Program-made: the position numbers and the translations under genes
From: Apis mellifera
Taxonomy: Eukaryota; Arthropoda; Insecta; Hymenoptera; Apidae
Assembly: GCF_003254395.2 (NCBI RefSeq)
Contig: NC_037639.1
Location: 14,303,037 to 14,367,036 of the forward strand
DNA length: 64,000 nucleotides
Direction of reading: 5' to 3'
Shown here: piece by piece, positions 35,903-49,180 of the stretch
How positions within the stretch are numbered: position 1 is the first letter of the stretch
Layout of the letters: the number at the start of each line of letters is the position of its first letter
Notes under the pieces: model-generated
Databases searched by the model: none
What the model was told of the DNA's origin: nothing
The model's input: the letters and a program-made list of their open reading frames with translations, nothing else

Positions 35903-36515
35903 GTTAAACGCGACGTTGTTATTAATTAAGATCGATTTTAATAATTCGATAAGATCTTACATTCTTTTCAACATCAGGGTCGAATGGTTTTAACCTGATT
36001 AAAATTAAAATATTAAAGGTAACGTTATTTTAAGCTTATCCACTTTGTCGCGAAATATTGCACGAGTAACTTTTATTATTCGTAACCGCTATATAATTGT
36101 TCCTTGGTCATTATTGTGTATCGTATTCCTTTGAACACTGAAACTTTACTCGTCTTCGTGTTCATGTAATTTAATGATAGATTAATATAATTTTATCGAT
36201 GATTAATGTGTTTTATTGAAAGCGGTTCAAAGAATTACGACACAATTAATTGTAATATAAAACACGACGAGATCTTATATCTTTAAGATCTGGAGTTGGA
36301 TACAATTATTTTAAGTGATTACTTTATCACAAAAGTAACTTTAATTCCGTTTAAAATTTTATTCATTCTTGCATTTACGTAAATAGAAAACGAAACCATC
36401 GAAATGATCGCGATTAATTCTAAAATTGATCAATTATCGTAGCCACGAATAAACTCAAACACTTAAGGTAACTTTAAATTCCAAACTTTTAAACCAATTA
36501 ATCCTTCAATTCATC
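35903..36515. repeat. Dispersed repeat, copy 2
   Basis: About 613 bases matching 22017-22599 in the same orientation. It carries several short segments absent from copy 1, including a few bases near 36023, near 36079 and near 36154. It is the longer copy and sits in sequence unrelated to exon 1, so it is either the donor of the insertion or another family member. Confidence 0.92.
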
Positions 36516-39500
36516 AATTACAACTTTACTTACGAATGACCTTTGCTCCGACCCAAGTCACGCTTATAACACGTTCATTCGTACACTTCGAAATAAATTC
36601 GAATGAACGACTAGCCACGATCTAATCTAACCTAACTTTCTCATTATTTCTCGATACACTATTCGTATCAATGATTTTCTCGAGGTTACACAATTCTTTT
36701 GAAACGATACAAAGAGTGTTGCGAGAAGGTTAAGCGCGAAGGGTGATAATAATCTTGATAAGGGGTTAAATAACAGCAGGGCAGAGCGATCGACTTAAAA
36801 AACCGAAAGGATGCATCGTTTTCCTCGCTTTGCGAAATCCGCGCTCCTCCTCCTTTCGAGTTCAAGAATTGTTGGCGCGCAATAATTCGAGAACGGTGTT
36901 TACCATCGAGAGGCGGCGGTTGGGCAAACCATCCCCGAATGAAAATATATGTATATTGGCCCGTGTTTGCATAAGGGATGCATCGAACGAGGTTTTATCG
37001 TCGATATAGATTTACTCGAATTTTCGGTAGATATTTTCCTACCATAAATATTGGATAAATATTAGAAATATTGTTTTTCTGGGGAAGAGAAGTTCGAATC
37101 CTTTTCTTCCTTTCTTCGTCAGATTAATAAAAGAAAGAAAGAAACGTTTATGGTTACTCGATGCGTGATTTTTCCTCCTCTCTTCTTTCGCTTCCTCGTA
37201 CGATTTCGAATCGAATACTCGATGATAAAAATAAATTTTGACGAAAGATCATGATGAAAGGTCAATAAACCGGCGACACGTTGCGCAAATATTTGATCCA
37301 ATACGGCGAATTTGGATCTAGAAATCGCTCCCGCGAGACACGTCGACCTTTGATTCCTTGCCACAGTTCGCCAACGATTGTATCGATGGGTTAAATAGGG
37401 TTAAAATTTTATATATCTCTCGCGAATAGAAGGTTGATAGAAACCTTCTTTACGGCTTTGATTCACGAGAGAAAGAAAGAGAGAGAGAGGAAAGGTAGGC
37501 GAGAACAAACAAAACGGCAGCCAGAAAGCAGGCTTCGAGTTCGCCGAATCCATTAAGTTCCGTAGTTCGAATACCATCGAAGTCGAGTCGCCTCGGTACG
37601 CGACTCGAACATCCTTCCGGAAGCCGAGGAAGTTTACCAACGTCCGCTTTGGAACGCTTGAAATTTCCCGCGCGCGGGAAAAAAGTACGTCGAATAACAA
37701 TCTTAAAAAAGAAAGAGAAAAAATTTTCGATCGAATTCGAATTGGCAAAAGATGGGGAGTTTCCTCCTTGCTTAAGGAAAGGGAATATTTCTGAGAGTTA
37801 GTTTCACTTTCGAATTTCTAATTCTAATGCTTTATCTCTTCCTTTGAAAGAGAAGTGAATAGGGAAGAGAAGCGGTGATAAACGGCCCCTTACTTTTCCA
37901 ACAAATTTCATTCCAATTGCGGTTCCGATTACTTGCTCGTGACTCCTAACGAATTCCACGCGCGTCTCCCCTCCTCCCTTCCTTCCTTCCTCCTGGTGGA
38001 CAATGGTTAAAAAGAATAAAAAAAAAAGAGGCGTGGAAGTTGGAAAGGAAAAAGGGAAACGGAACGAAAATCTGAAACTTTTCCCAATTATTGAAACATA
38101 AATAGATAAAAAGAGAATCTTTTATCATTTCACAATATTATTTATATATTTGTACGAGAATGTGAAATCGAACACGATTTAATCCAGGAGGAGGAGGGAT
38201 TAAAATCTTTAATATCGTACTTTCCTAGGTAAGAGGATCGAACTATGCGCTCCAACAAGCATTGGCGCGTAACTCTCCGCAGCTTTGCGTGCAACAATTC
38301 CCCTCCTCGAACGAGTTATCGTTGGTGCTCGTTGGAATCGAAAGGGAGTTCAGTTTCTTTCCCGTGAAATTTTTCTTATTCTATACACCATTGGGAAACG
38401 TCGTGTAAAAGTTTAGAACTCGAATTAATTAGGGAATAATTAGGAATAATCAAAGTTCTATTGGAGAGTAGATTGGTGAACCTAAGCTAAGTTTGAGTTT
38501 GAAGGAAACTGTAAAATTGTTGCAAAAATTATCAACGAGATGATTGTAACGATACAATATCAATCAATGTAACTATAAATATCTCCTACAAAGGAATATT
38601 AAAATATTGTGAACTTTAAAATATTGTGCATGATGAGTATTCCAAATATCATTTTTTATTATATATATATTCAAAATTTATGTTATCAATTTTAGAATAA
38701 ATCTACCTGTAAACTCTATATCTTTCGCTTGTCTATCGATTTTCTATCGATTTATAATCGTTTATTGAAAAGTTTTAAACGAATTTAGAATATTATTCGA
38801 AATATTAAGATTAACTTTCGATTGATTTCAAAAATTCATTCTGTCTGGAGACGAGAATCTTGAAAATGAGCCTCAAAATAGATTCTTGAACAAAGTCGAA
38901 GCGAAGTTATCACAAGTTTTCAAACATTTGGAAGCAATGGATAAAGTGAAAAAAAAAAAAATTGGAAAAGGAGGATCAAAATTGCGGCGTTTGGAAGTGT
39001 GTTTATCGCGTAAAGCTCGGTCCATTTTTGAATAGAATTATGAGAATACTATATAATCGATCGATGGTTGGATATGCTAATGGAAAATCCTGCATAAATA
39101 CTAAAACCATCGTTACGATGGAAAAAAGTGCTGGGTTCATAAAGAGAATATCAATAACAGCAGCATTCTAATAAACATTGATCTATTCTTCACAAAAATT
39201 AGCTGAAATAGAGAAACATTAACCCATTCTTACTAGATATTTCACCACTTGTATTTCGCCATTTATAATTGTTTTGAAAAAAAAACATATTCGAGGCTCA
39301 ACAAGTTATAACGGCAAACTATTCGAAGAATTCCTTCGCATTAGAACTATAAAGTTTTACAAAAATGGAATGTGTCGGTTGGAAAAAGTGGTTAAAGCCA
39401 ATTTAGATTACAATTTCGAAAATACATCGTTTTTCCATCCGACCGAGAAAAGAAAAGTGAAGAAATTCCACGAGCTAATACACGTCTAATTTCGTTCGTT

Positions 39501-40604
39501 TAATTAAGAGTTCTGTTTGAAGAGGGCGGCAGACAGACACTAGGGCGGCATCTAGGAAATGAACGAGAAGAAAAGCTTAGCTCGCCGGTTATTGACGCGA
39601 TTTAAACGGGAGGAACTTTAATTGCGACTTAATACCGGCACAATTAGCCAGCTCGACAGTTGAAAACTCGCTTGTTAACCACTTTCCCTGCGGAACATCT
39701 TTGGTCGGTGGAGAATACGTGGGATTACACGCGGGACAAAGGAGAAGGAAGATCCGATTGGCAATCGAGGATCGCGTCTCTCCTCCGCCTACTTGCCATC
39801 CTCTCCCATTGCCAATCCTCTCCGAGAATTCCGAGAACTCGATATCCTCATTCTATCGTCGATTCGTTATTTTTTCCTATCCCATCGAAATAATTTTTGT
39901 AAACGCTTCTTGAGAAACAAAGATTTTTCTTTGCGAATTAATTAAATTACGAAAAGAAGAAGTTTTTGAGAGTATCACTGTTAACCGATAAACGAGTGGG
40001 TTTTTCAAAAATTGAAAAAATTGATATTCGCTACAATATTTCAATTTACAAACTCCATCGATGAAATTGAAATCCACGATCTAGTACAATAAAAATGAAT
40101 ACACTTATATCGCAATGTTAATGACAATACTCCAAATTATACTATCTTTCCAAACTTTCATATCCGGTTAATCCTACAATCCATCTTGTTGTCCAGCTGT
40201 GACACACGAGTTTACACACGAGGGAGCGAAGGAAAGCAGCGTGAAACGACGTTTAATTCTCCCGTGGCACGTTGCTCGCCGCAATTCTAATCAAAACAGT
40301 GGCCCATCCGTTCCATCGTTTCTTGGCTCCACACTCCGAGGCTATTAAGCCAGAAGAAAATAAACAAATAGTCCCTTTTATTCAAATCGTGAGATATTTC
40401 CGTTGCCGCGATTGTCAGGGATTCGTGTTATTCGTCGAAAAGGTGCGTCCGTGATCTTGCGTCGACTTTCGACGCGACAAAGACAGAAAGAGAGAGTCTC
40501 CCCCTACGACGCCCATTACTCACCGGCCGTGTCTCGCTGCCAGGTACAATTTGTTCGACTCGTAGAAGCGAGAAGAAACGACGAACTGCGTGACGGATGA
40601 GACC

Positions 40605-40620
40605 GAGAGAGAGAGAGAGA
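40605..40620. repeat. (GA)n microsatellite
   Basis: Pure GA run of about eight units. Confidence 0.95.
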
Positions 40621-41651
40621 AAGACTGAACGCGCCGTCAAGCGATTCTTTCTTGGAACGTGTCGATCGCGTTCCATACATTGGCCGCAATGTAACGCGAC
40701 AACGAGTTGGAGAAACGTTGGAAACCTCGTGCGTTTTCATTATTTCCCGATTTTTCGGAAGAAAGAAAGATCGAAGATGATTGTGCGTGTTTTCGTTATT
40801 CAATTTTTCTATATTCTATTCTTCTCTAATCTTAGATTTAATCGAGCGGAATAACAGTATATATAATTATCTGTTGACGAATTAACACTCTTTCGTTATT
40901 ATGGGCGACTAAAGTGGCTCTGCATAAGATACTATGATATATCATAGGCGACTATAATTATTCTGCATGAAATATTGTATTGTACGAGCGATTCGAGTAT
41001 TATCGAGTACCTTTCTCTGGAAACGTAGCATCGATATTTTGTCTTCATCGTTTATTTCTAACGAGATAATAAAAATCACCAAAAAGAAAATTCCTGTAAA
41101 CATGGTTTCTCGAGTGCTGTGCACATTTTGGACGGCGGCTCGTTCAACGGGTGGAATTCGAAAATATCGATTCAACTCGAAAGGGACTGGTTCTCCGAAT
41201 TTCGACAAGATTGTTGTTCGACTCGTCTGGAAATTCTTGTATACGGAATAGGAATAGGTTGGAAGGAATTCTGGTGAAAAAATAAGGGGGAAGGAATTAT
41301 TTCCATTGGGGTTAATGTTAATCGAGGCGGAAGAAAAGAAGGAGAAGAAACACTCTCGAGATAGAAGAACCTTTTTCCCTCGATCGACAACGAGGAAATT
41401 ACGCTTTGACGCGAAGGAGGAAGGTTGAAAAAGGGACGGCTTACGCCGGTGAAGAAAAGATCGGAAGGAAAATAACGTTCCTTGAACGGGTTGCCCGCTC
41501 TAAAATATTCTCCGGATAAAAGATGGCTTGGAGAAAAAAAGATTCTCCGACCGAGAATCGCGATCCTCGAGCAAAATTGGCAACGCTTGTAATCGCGTCT
41601 CGAACGATTATCCACGAGAAACTCGCGTGTTGTGTCGAGGAGAGGCCGTTG

Positions 41652-41674
41652 GAGAGAGAGAGAGAGAGAGAGAG
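41652..41674. repeat. (GA)n microsatellite
   Basis: Pure GA run of about eleven units, ending in a CAGTT junction. Confidence 0.95.
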
Positions 41675-43754
41675 ACAGTTTGACCCACTCGGAGAAACGA
41701 TGGGATAAAGATTGTCTGGCGGTAAGAAAATAATCCCCCTCGATTCTAAACGGAATGCCTTCCTGCTTTAAAGTCCTCATACCATCTCTTCCTCCTCCTT
41801 ATTCGCCGGTTGAAGAGGAGGTGCACGTGGATGGATATTCATTCAGTTTCGAAACGATTCTCCGTATCTCCCCTTCGCTCCTTCTTTCTTCTTTGCCTCC
41901 TCTTCGATGTTATTCGAACTTTCTCTAAAGAGAGATATTCGTTTATATCCAGCTTTGAGTACGGATGTATGTAAGAACGGGTGCACGTGGATATTCATCC
42001 AGTTTGAAACGTTTTCTCTATCCCCTTCTTCATATCCCTTTCTTTCTTTCATTTTTTTTTCCAGAGATATCTCCAAGTTTGAACGTACACAGAACGTGTA
42101 CAGAAATGGGACGAATCTAACGTTGCTCGTACGTTCATTTGTCGAAAGGAAAAAATTGGAAATTGTTTGAGAAAGGGTAATCGAGATCATTTTCTTTCTC
42201 GACGTTTGTGAAATTAGAATTTCAATTACGCCTTGTGAAAGGCAAACGCCACGACAGGAGTGTCGAAAAAGTTAAGTTAAAAATTTCGAGTAAAGTTATT
42301 TAATTGTATAATTTCTTGTTAAAATGCTCGAATAACATTTATTCCTATTATACAGTTCATAACCTCTGTTTCCCATTACAATTATTTGCCTTTATTATTA
42401 TCACGAACGATAAATTATCGAGGTAACATTATTCGTAACTTGGATTATTAAATTTTCCCTCGCTGCGACACACACATTCTCTCTCTGTATTCCCAACGTT
42501 GATTCGAATCGACACTCTTGCCAACCAACGCATGCTCTCGACGAGTTTCTCTCTCTCTTTCTCTGAACTCTCTGAAAGAGAAGGAAGAACGCGGAAGAAA
42601 AGTGAAAATTCGCCGAGATTTAATCGCTGCAAGCACGCGGGGAAAATTATTATTCCCCTGTGAGGAGAAAGAAGAGATGAAAAGGTCGTTTAAAGTTTAC
42701 GGACAAGCGAGGGTGGCTTTGGGGAGACGTTGAACAAAAACGTCGTCCCGCGGGGACAAAGGTCGAAAAAGTTGCCTTTATCCCCGCCGCTATTTTCCCC
42801 GTGAAATATGAAAGAGAAAGGAGGAAAGGGTTAGAAGGGAAAGAAGGAGGAGGAGGTGTCGGCGTTTTGAAGGGACGCCTCGATATTCCGTGAAGAGAAA
42901 AAGAAAGGGAGAGAAAGGGATCTTCCAAATCTTCGTTTCACTTTTCTTCTTCTGGTCGAAGTTGACGGCGAGTAAAAAAGAGACATCCTTTTCCTCTTTC
43001 TCTCTCTCTTTCTCGAAAAAAGAAGAGAAGGAGGAAAGAAGGAGTCGACTCTGTTTGCCAAGCGAAAACAGGTGCCACGGAAGACTCGTGCCAGCCGTTT
43101 AATTACTCGGCGAATTCCATCGAACGTTTGGGAAACTGGAGTCAAGTTGGCGCGAACAAGTTGCCGGCTCCCCTTCCCTTTCAACAACTTGACTAATTCT
43201 ATTTGTTTACTTTCAATTACGAAGCACGCGTTGCAGATATACCTGTTGTCATCCTCTGAAATCGTTGCAACTTTGTCTCCGTGAACGCTTCGATGATAAC
43301 GCTTTAAATTCTCTTTCTCTTCTTTTCTTTTTCGAACGAAGAATTCGTGGCCATAGTTAAACTTTGTTTCGGGATTCTTTTCGAAACTGTTTCTTTTTCT
43401 TTTTTTTATTATTAAAGTTTTTTACAGGACTCGATGATTCGAAACAACGAATTTCCTTAAATTTCTACGCTTCGAGGAAAGGATAGATGGACAATAAATG
43501 GTTCATGGTTTTCTCACGTAGTAAAAAAGTGTCAAAGTGTTATTATTTTTGTGAAACGACACAGCGTGATTCACAATCTCATTTCGTATAAAAAGTATCT
43601 TCCATCTGTCAGAGAAAGTAAAGAAATTCGAGAGAAGATTTCTCTTGAAAAGAATCTTAGTTTGATCGTGTTAGATATAAAACAAATAATAGTTTTTCGT
43701 CTCGTCCAAGCTCAATTTACAGATTCTACATCCATGAAATTCTTAGATCGTAAT

Positions 43755-44210
43755 CTAACCAATTAAAATCCACGCAAGATAAAAACAAATATTTGGATTT
43801 CCAACCTTTCCTATCCTATTAATTCTACAACATTTTATAAACTTGTTACTTGTCCATGAAAGATTAACAGCTTAGCAAGCTGCAAAAACGTACTCGTTTA
43901 TCATAATCGTTTCATTAAAAATTTCCCAACTTGTCTCGCATATCGAACTCTTTGATCAAAAATATCTCGTCTAACCAATTAAAATCCACGCAAGATAAAA
44001 ACAAATACTTGGATTTATAAACTAATTAATAATTCACTTCAAATTATATACTATCTTTCCAATCTTTCCTATTCTATTAATCCTACAACATTTCGTACAC
44101 TTGTTACTCGTCCATGAAAGATTAAGCAAGTTGCAATTATTATATTCGTTTATCATAATCGTTTCATTAAATATTTCCTAACTTGTCTCGAACTTCTCTT
44201 GATCAAAAAT
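43755..44210. repeat. Two-copy tandem duplication, about 216-bp unit
   Basis: Copies start at 43755 and 43971 with CTAACCAATTAAAATCCACG and share AAGATAAAAACAAATA, TTAAT.CTACAACATTT, CTTGTTACT.GTCCATGAAA and TATCATAATCGTTTCATTAA. The second copy has an extra A/T-rich insert. Confidence 0.9.
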
Positions 44211-44659
44211 TATGAAAAAAGTAGAGAGAAACATTTGAAAGAACGCTCCTTTCGATCCAAATAGATCGCCTCTCTAAATTTCCCTTCTTTTTCGCGGCAA
44301 TATCTTCCGATCGAGCCCATCCATCCTGAAAATACCCGAATTCGAATCCCTGTATTTCCAATACACTGGTGGCTCGAGTAACCATTCAAAGTTACCTCTT
44401 CAGACTAAGCTTCTAACGCGATCATGTTGGTGCACGCATCATCCTGGCTCGCTGCCTCGAAATTGGAGGTTCGAGGGTGAAGATCGACGCGGTTTCGCAA
44501 AGGTGATGACGCGTGCGCCAACGGAATCCACGAGAGTTGTTGAGATTCGCGTTTCAACGCCAAGTTTATTAGCAAGTGGAGCGCAATAGTGCATACCAAA
44601 ATGGGGGGAAATTTCGAGAGAGAGAGAGAGGCTGAAAAAAGGGTAAAACAGGGGATGCT
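44211..44659. other. Unique spacer
   Basis: GC-richer unique sequence containing a short (GA)n run at about 44616-44631. Nothing else was seen. Confidence 0.4.
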
Positions 44660-45325
44660 TCGAATTCGTGGTGCAGAATTATTCTCTCTTTTAATATTAA
44701 CCATTTAATATAATTAATCATATTCGAATTATTAGAGATTCAATAATTTTGATTCATAATTTGCTTTAAAGAGCGACACAGAATTTTCTCTTTTAATATT
44801 AATCGTTTAATTAATCACATTCGAATTATTATTATTATTATATATTATTACATTTAGGAATTCAATAATTCTGATTCATAGTTTTAATATGTTTTAAAGA
44901 AAGGTTGAAAAAGAATGGCACAAAATTATTTTCTCTTTTAACATTAATCTTTTAATTAATCACATTCAAATTATTAAAAATTCAATAATTCTGATTCATA
45001 GTTTTAGTATAAAAAAAGAAAGATTGAAAAAGGGTGGTACAAAATTATTCTCTTTTAACATTAATTAATCACATTTGAATTATTAGAGATTCAATAATTC
45101 TGATTCATAATATGCTTTAAAGAGAGGCTGAAAAGGGGTGGCACAGAATTATTCTCTCTTTTAAAATTAATCGTTTAACATAATTAATCACATTTATTAT
45201 TGGGCATTCAGTAATTTTGATTCACAGTTTGTACGCCTTAAAGTGGCACAGAATTATTCTCTCTTTTAACATTAATCGTTTAATTTAATCACATTCGAAT
45301 TATTAGGGATTCATAGTTTGTTGCA
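44660..45325. repeat. Tandem array, period about 105-145 bp, about 6 copies
   Basis: Anchor GGCACAGAATTATTCTCTCT with TTTTAACATTAATCGTTTAA recurs near 44669, 44775, 44919, 45036, 45140 and 45246. It is followed by TTAATCACATTCGAATTATT and AATAATTCTGATTCATA. Copies vary by insertions and deletions. Confidence 0.9.
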
Positions 45326-47209
45326 TTTAATTTTAAATAAATTTTGGATCATTGTTATCCCTCCAGAACAGGATTGCTCAAAAGAGACGATGTCGATTAA
45401 TCTCGTTAATTTTGACCGATTACGATTCTCGAGCAAGAAATTCGATCTTCCTTAATCTCACAGCATAAAGAAACGTTTACAATAATCGTTGCGTGGAACG
45501 ATTCGATCAGGGAAGCTGCATCATCCTTTTGATCCGGCCTCGATGCGCCAAAGATTTCGAGGGAATCTGAAATTTCACGTAGTGGGACATTCCTTCCGCG
45601 TGGCGCGAAAGAAACGCAAACGCAAGTGGTCAAAGGGAAAAAAAAGGAAGCGCGGTGGAGATTGAAATTCGAATTACCGAGATGGAACGCGTGCAGCGTC
45701 CCGCCACGAATAAATGGAATTTTAGAGGAGGGAAAAAAATAATTTCGTGGCTCGAAAAATTGAAAAGGAAGCACTCGTGGATAAAAACAACCAAACAATC
45801 TTCTTCCCCCTCTCCAATTAATTTTATCGAATTATCCGAAAACCAATTTTATTATTCTTCCTTCCTAATTATTCCTCCAATTCTTTCTTTCGATTAACAT
45901 TTCATTTCATCCATTTCGAGAGGAAATTTTTAATTTTTTTTCTCCAACGAGAACACATTTCCACGTTAACGAGGTAAATCGTGGTCAAGGGATAATTTTT
46001 CCTTTTTTTTTTGTGACGAAAAAGAAAATCTCTGCCGCGAATTCACTCTGTTTATTTTACAAGGGGGCACTTTGGCAGGCAAATGAAAGCGATACTTTTT
46101 CCTCCTCCCTCCTCCCTCGTCGACGTTAAATAATAAATCGGTTCAAAAGATAATTTGGCATCTTCTTAAACGAGGAAACTAATCAACTAAAAAGTAACTT
46201 TCTCTGTCCATCACTTGTTCATTGTCACGAATTTAGACTTTAAGATGAATGGACGAGGAAGAATTTTTCTCTGGAAGCGCGGGAAGGATTACGGGAAGGA
46301 GGGTCTGTTTTTCCTTTCTTTTCTCTCTTTTTTTCGTAATTACACCCGGAACTACAAGAGCACTACTCTACTTGCGATGATTCTACAGTTTTCGGAGAGC
46401 CTGTTTCTATAAACTTTTTCTCTTTCCTTTTTTTATTAACTTCCGCTCTCGGTACATACGTGAATTTTGCTCGATGAATCTTTTAACAACGCGGCCGAGA
46501 GTCGAGCCTCGATTAATTATTCACGCGTGATCATGCATTTCGCAACCTTCTTCCGAGAGGAAAAATTGCATTATGCGAATCGTTGCTCCTTTTTCTCTCT
46601 CTCTCTCTCTCATCGAATTTCCGTTTCCGAAATACGAAAAGAGAGTAGAAAAATTCTTTATTTATCCTTCGTTTCCTTGCGTTGGAAGAAAAGTGGAGTG
46701 ACGCGCATCGATGACGCGGATCTAATTTAAATATTCGAATACACGGGAAACGAGGAATGGTAAAAAAAAAAAAAGAGAAAAAAAGGAATACTCGCCTGCA
46801 AACCAATCCTCTCCATCGATTGCGTTTCCGCTAGACGATTCCGGATGGAATTTTTGCGTGTGCGCCAGCAAGGAACGAACGGGTCGATCGGATAAATATT
46901 ATATCAAACGTTTCGAATGGACATTTGGTCGGATGGAGAATGGAGAAAGAAAGTGTTTGGTAAACGTATCGGGGGATCGGTGATTCCGTGTGCGCGAAGA
47001 TAAGTCAAGAAACTGTGACACATTATGCTGAACGATTCACAAATAGCTCGCGTGAGTTACAGAACAGAAGAACGATCAACGTCTGCTTGAAAGGAGGTTA
47101 TTATACGTTAGACTGGATTTACACTGTTGCAGCTGTGTTTCAGTTTACAACAATTCTTAAACTACGAACTTTTGTACGAACAACAAAAATAATATCGGAA
47201 TAAATTGAC
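45326..47209. other. Unique sequence between arrays
   Basis: Mixed composition with poly-T/poly-A tracts and a CT run at 46592-46610. Short frames here (for example 46988-47203) start at non-ATG codons and show no family resemblance. Confidence 0.4.
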
Positions 47210-48500
47210 CAGCGAATTCGTTCAACAGTCGATGAGTACGCGCCTTTAAGCTTGAATGGCTCACATTGCTGTCCGTAATAATTTTAATAAATTGTGTTTG
47301 CTGGATATTTTTATGAATATTATTTTGGGATTAATTAATTAAATTGTGTTCGACGAATATGCGCTATTCGTAACATTTTAATAAATTATGTTTGCTGGTA
47401 ATGGATATTTTTGCGAACATTATCCTGCGAATTAATTAAATTGTGTTTGTTGTGAATTGTTCGATGAGAACGAGCCTTTAAATCTACATTATTCGTAACA
47501 TTTCAATAAATCATGTTTATTGGTAATGGATATTTTTGCGAATATTATAGTGTAAATTAATTAAATTGTATTTATTATGAACTGTTCAATGAGTATGAGC
47601 CTTTAAGTCTACATTGCTATTCGTAACATTTTAATAAATTATATTTGCTGGTAATGGACATCTTTACGAATATTATCCTGCGAATTAATTAAATTGTATT
47701 TATTCTGAACTGTTCAATGAATATGAGCCTTTAAGTCTGTGTTTACTGGAAATGGATATCTTTACAATATCCTGCGAATTAATTAAATTGTATTTGCTAT
47801 GAACTGTTCAATGAGTACAAGTCTTTAAGTTTATGTTTATTGATAATGGATATCTTTACATTATTTTATGAATTAATTAAATTGTATTTGTTATGAACTG
47901 TTCAATGAGTATGAGCCTTTAAGTCTATGTTTGCTGGTAATGGATATCTTTCAGAATATTATGCTGCAAATTAATTAAATTGTATTTGTTATGAACTGTT
48001 CAATGAGTATGAGCTTTTAAGTCTACGTTTGCTGGTAATGGATATTTTTATATTATCCTATGAATTAATTAAATTGTATTTGTTATGAACTGTTCAATGA
48101 GTACAAGTCTTTAAGTTTATGTTTGTTGGTAATGAATATCTTTCCATTATTTTATGAATTAATTAAATTGTATTTGTTATGAACTGTTCAATGAATATGA
48201 GCCTTTAAGTCTACATTGCATTCATAACATTTTAATAAGTTATGTTTATTGGTAATGGATATTTTTGCGAACATTACTCTGCGATTATTTAACTAAATTG
48301 TATTCGTTGTGAACTGTTCAATATATCTTCAAATCGAGTTTACACCGCTAAATTCCGCAACAATTTGTAAATTAATATTCGCTGCTGATATACAGATACG
48401 TTTGCGAATATCGCGGAATAAATCGACCAAGGAATACCGTGTTTACGAAATAATATTAAAATCGAATTGTTCGTTGAACACGCGCCTTTAAAGCGCAATA
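47210..48500. repeat. Tandem array, period about 100-135 bp, about 11 copies
   Basis: Repeated phrases GAACTGTTCAATGAGTATGA, GCCTTTAAGTCTA, TTTGCTGGTAATGGATATCT and GAATTAATTAAATTGTATTT. Central copies are more alike than the outer ones, which read as decayed versions (ACGCGCCTTTAAAGC near 48480). There is no coding frame across units. Confidence 0.92.
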
Positions 48501-49180
48501 TTTAAACACGCGTTATTTCATCAAATGAACAAATTCTGCATCTGCTCGCGAGCTCCCAAGCTCTAATACGACACGAGATATTTCTATACAATTAGGGAAT
48601 ACAAAATGTAGGAAGAAAATAGCAATTGCAGCGTTTCCAAATGGCAATTAAGAGTGGAATTAATCGGGCCATTTTTCACGTGGAGGAATGGGGGAGCGCG
48701 AAGCAGGAAGTGGCACGCGTGGTTTCGTTACCACGAGAGGTATCGGGCAATCAAGTTAATGAGGAAAGAGGAGCAACGAGTCGAAAGAGACGGGCGAGAA
48801 AGAGACGCGACGAGGGAGGGCCTTTCACCTAATGGTTCGAAGAAACGTTGCTCCTCGTTGGCCCGCGCCATTTACGGACGCTCATTCTCGGCGGCGCATT
48901 TTCATTCCGCCCTCCTCAATTCGCGTTTCCTCTCCCTCCTTCTTCCTTAATCGCGGAGGGAACGTTGTCGAGCTTACCGTGCGTCATCGGTGTGCAGCCT
49001 CAGCCCGATCTTTGACACGCATGTCCACTTTAGAATTTTCGAAAGTTTCCCCTCGTTACTGCTCGGCCACGTGTCCTGCAACACATCATCAAATCAGTTT
49101 CTTCTCTTTTCTCCTCCTGTACCAAGCAACATAATCTTATCAATTATTCACAATTAACTCGTACAAACAAATTCTCTCTC
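48501..49180. other. GC-richer unique spacer
   Basis: CpG-rich unique DNA (48640-49080) between two arrays. No gene was recognised. Confidence 0.4.

Larger units (their letters stand above)
36516..43754. other. Long unique stretch without recognised genes
   Basis: Alternating AT-rich (38400-39500, 39900-40190) and GC-richer (36830-36950, 37500-37700, 40430-40700, 42840-43200) blocks with GA microsatellites at 40605-40620 and 41652-41674. A 202-codon minus frame at 41780-41172 contains a Leu-Ser repeat that merely reads the GA run. A piece at about 40120-40180 resembles the repeat unit at 43755-44210. Confidence 0.4.

Noticed and set aside
40932..40947. 16-base perfect palindrome CTATGATATATCATAG
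   Set aside because: About one such palindrome is expected by chance in a window this size, more in AT-rich DNA.
41172..41780. 202-codon minus-strand open frame
   Set aside because: Contains a Leu-Ser repeat produced by the (GA)n microsatellite. The rest is low in information and matches no family.
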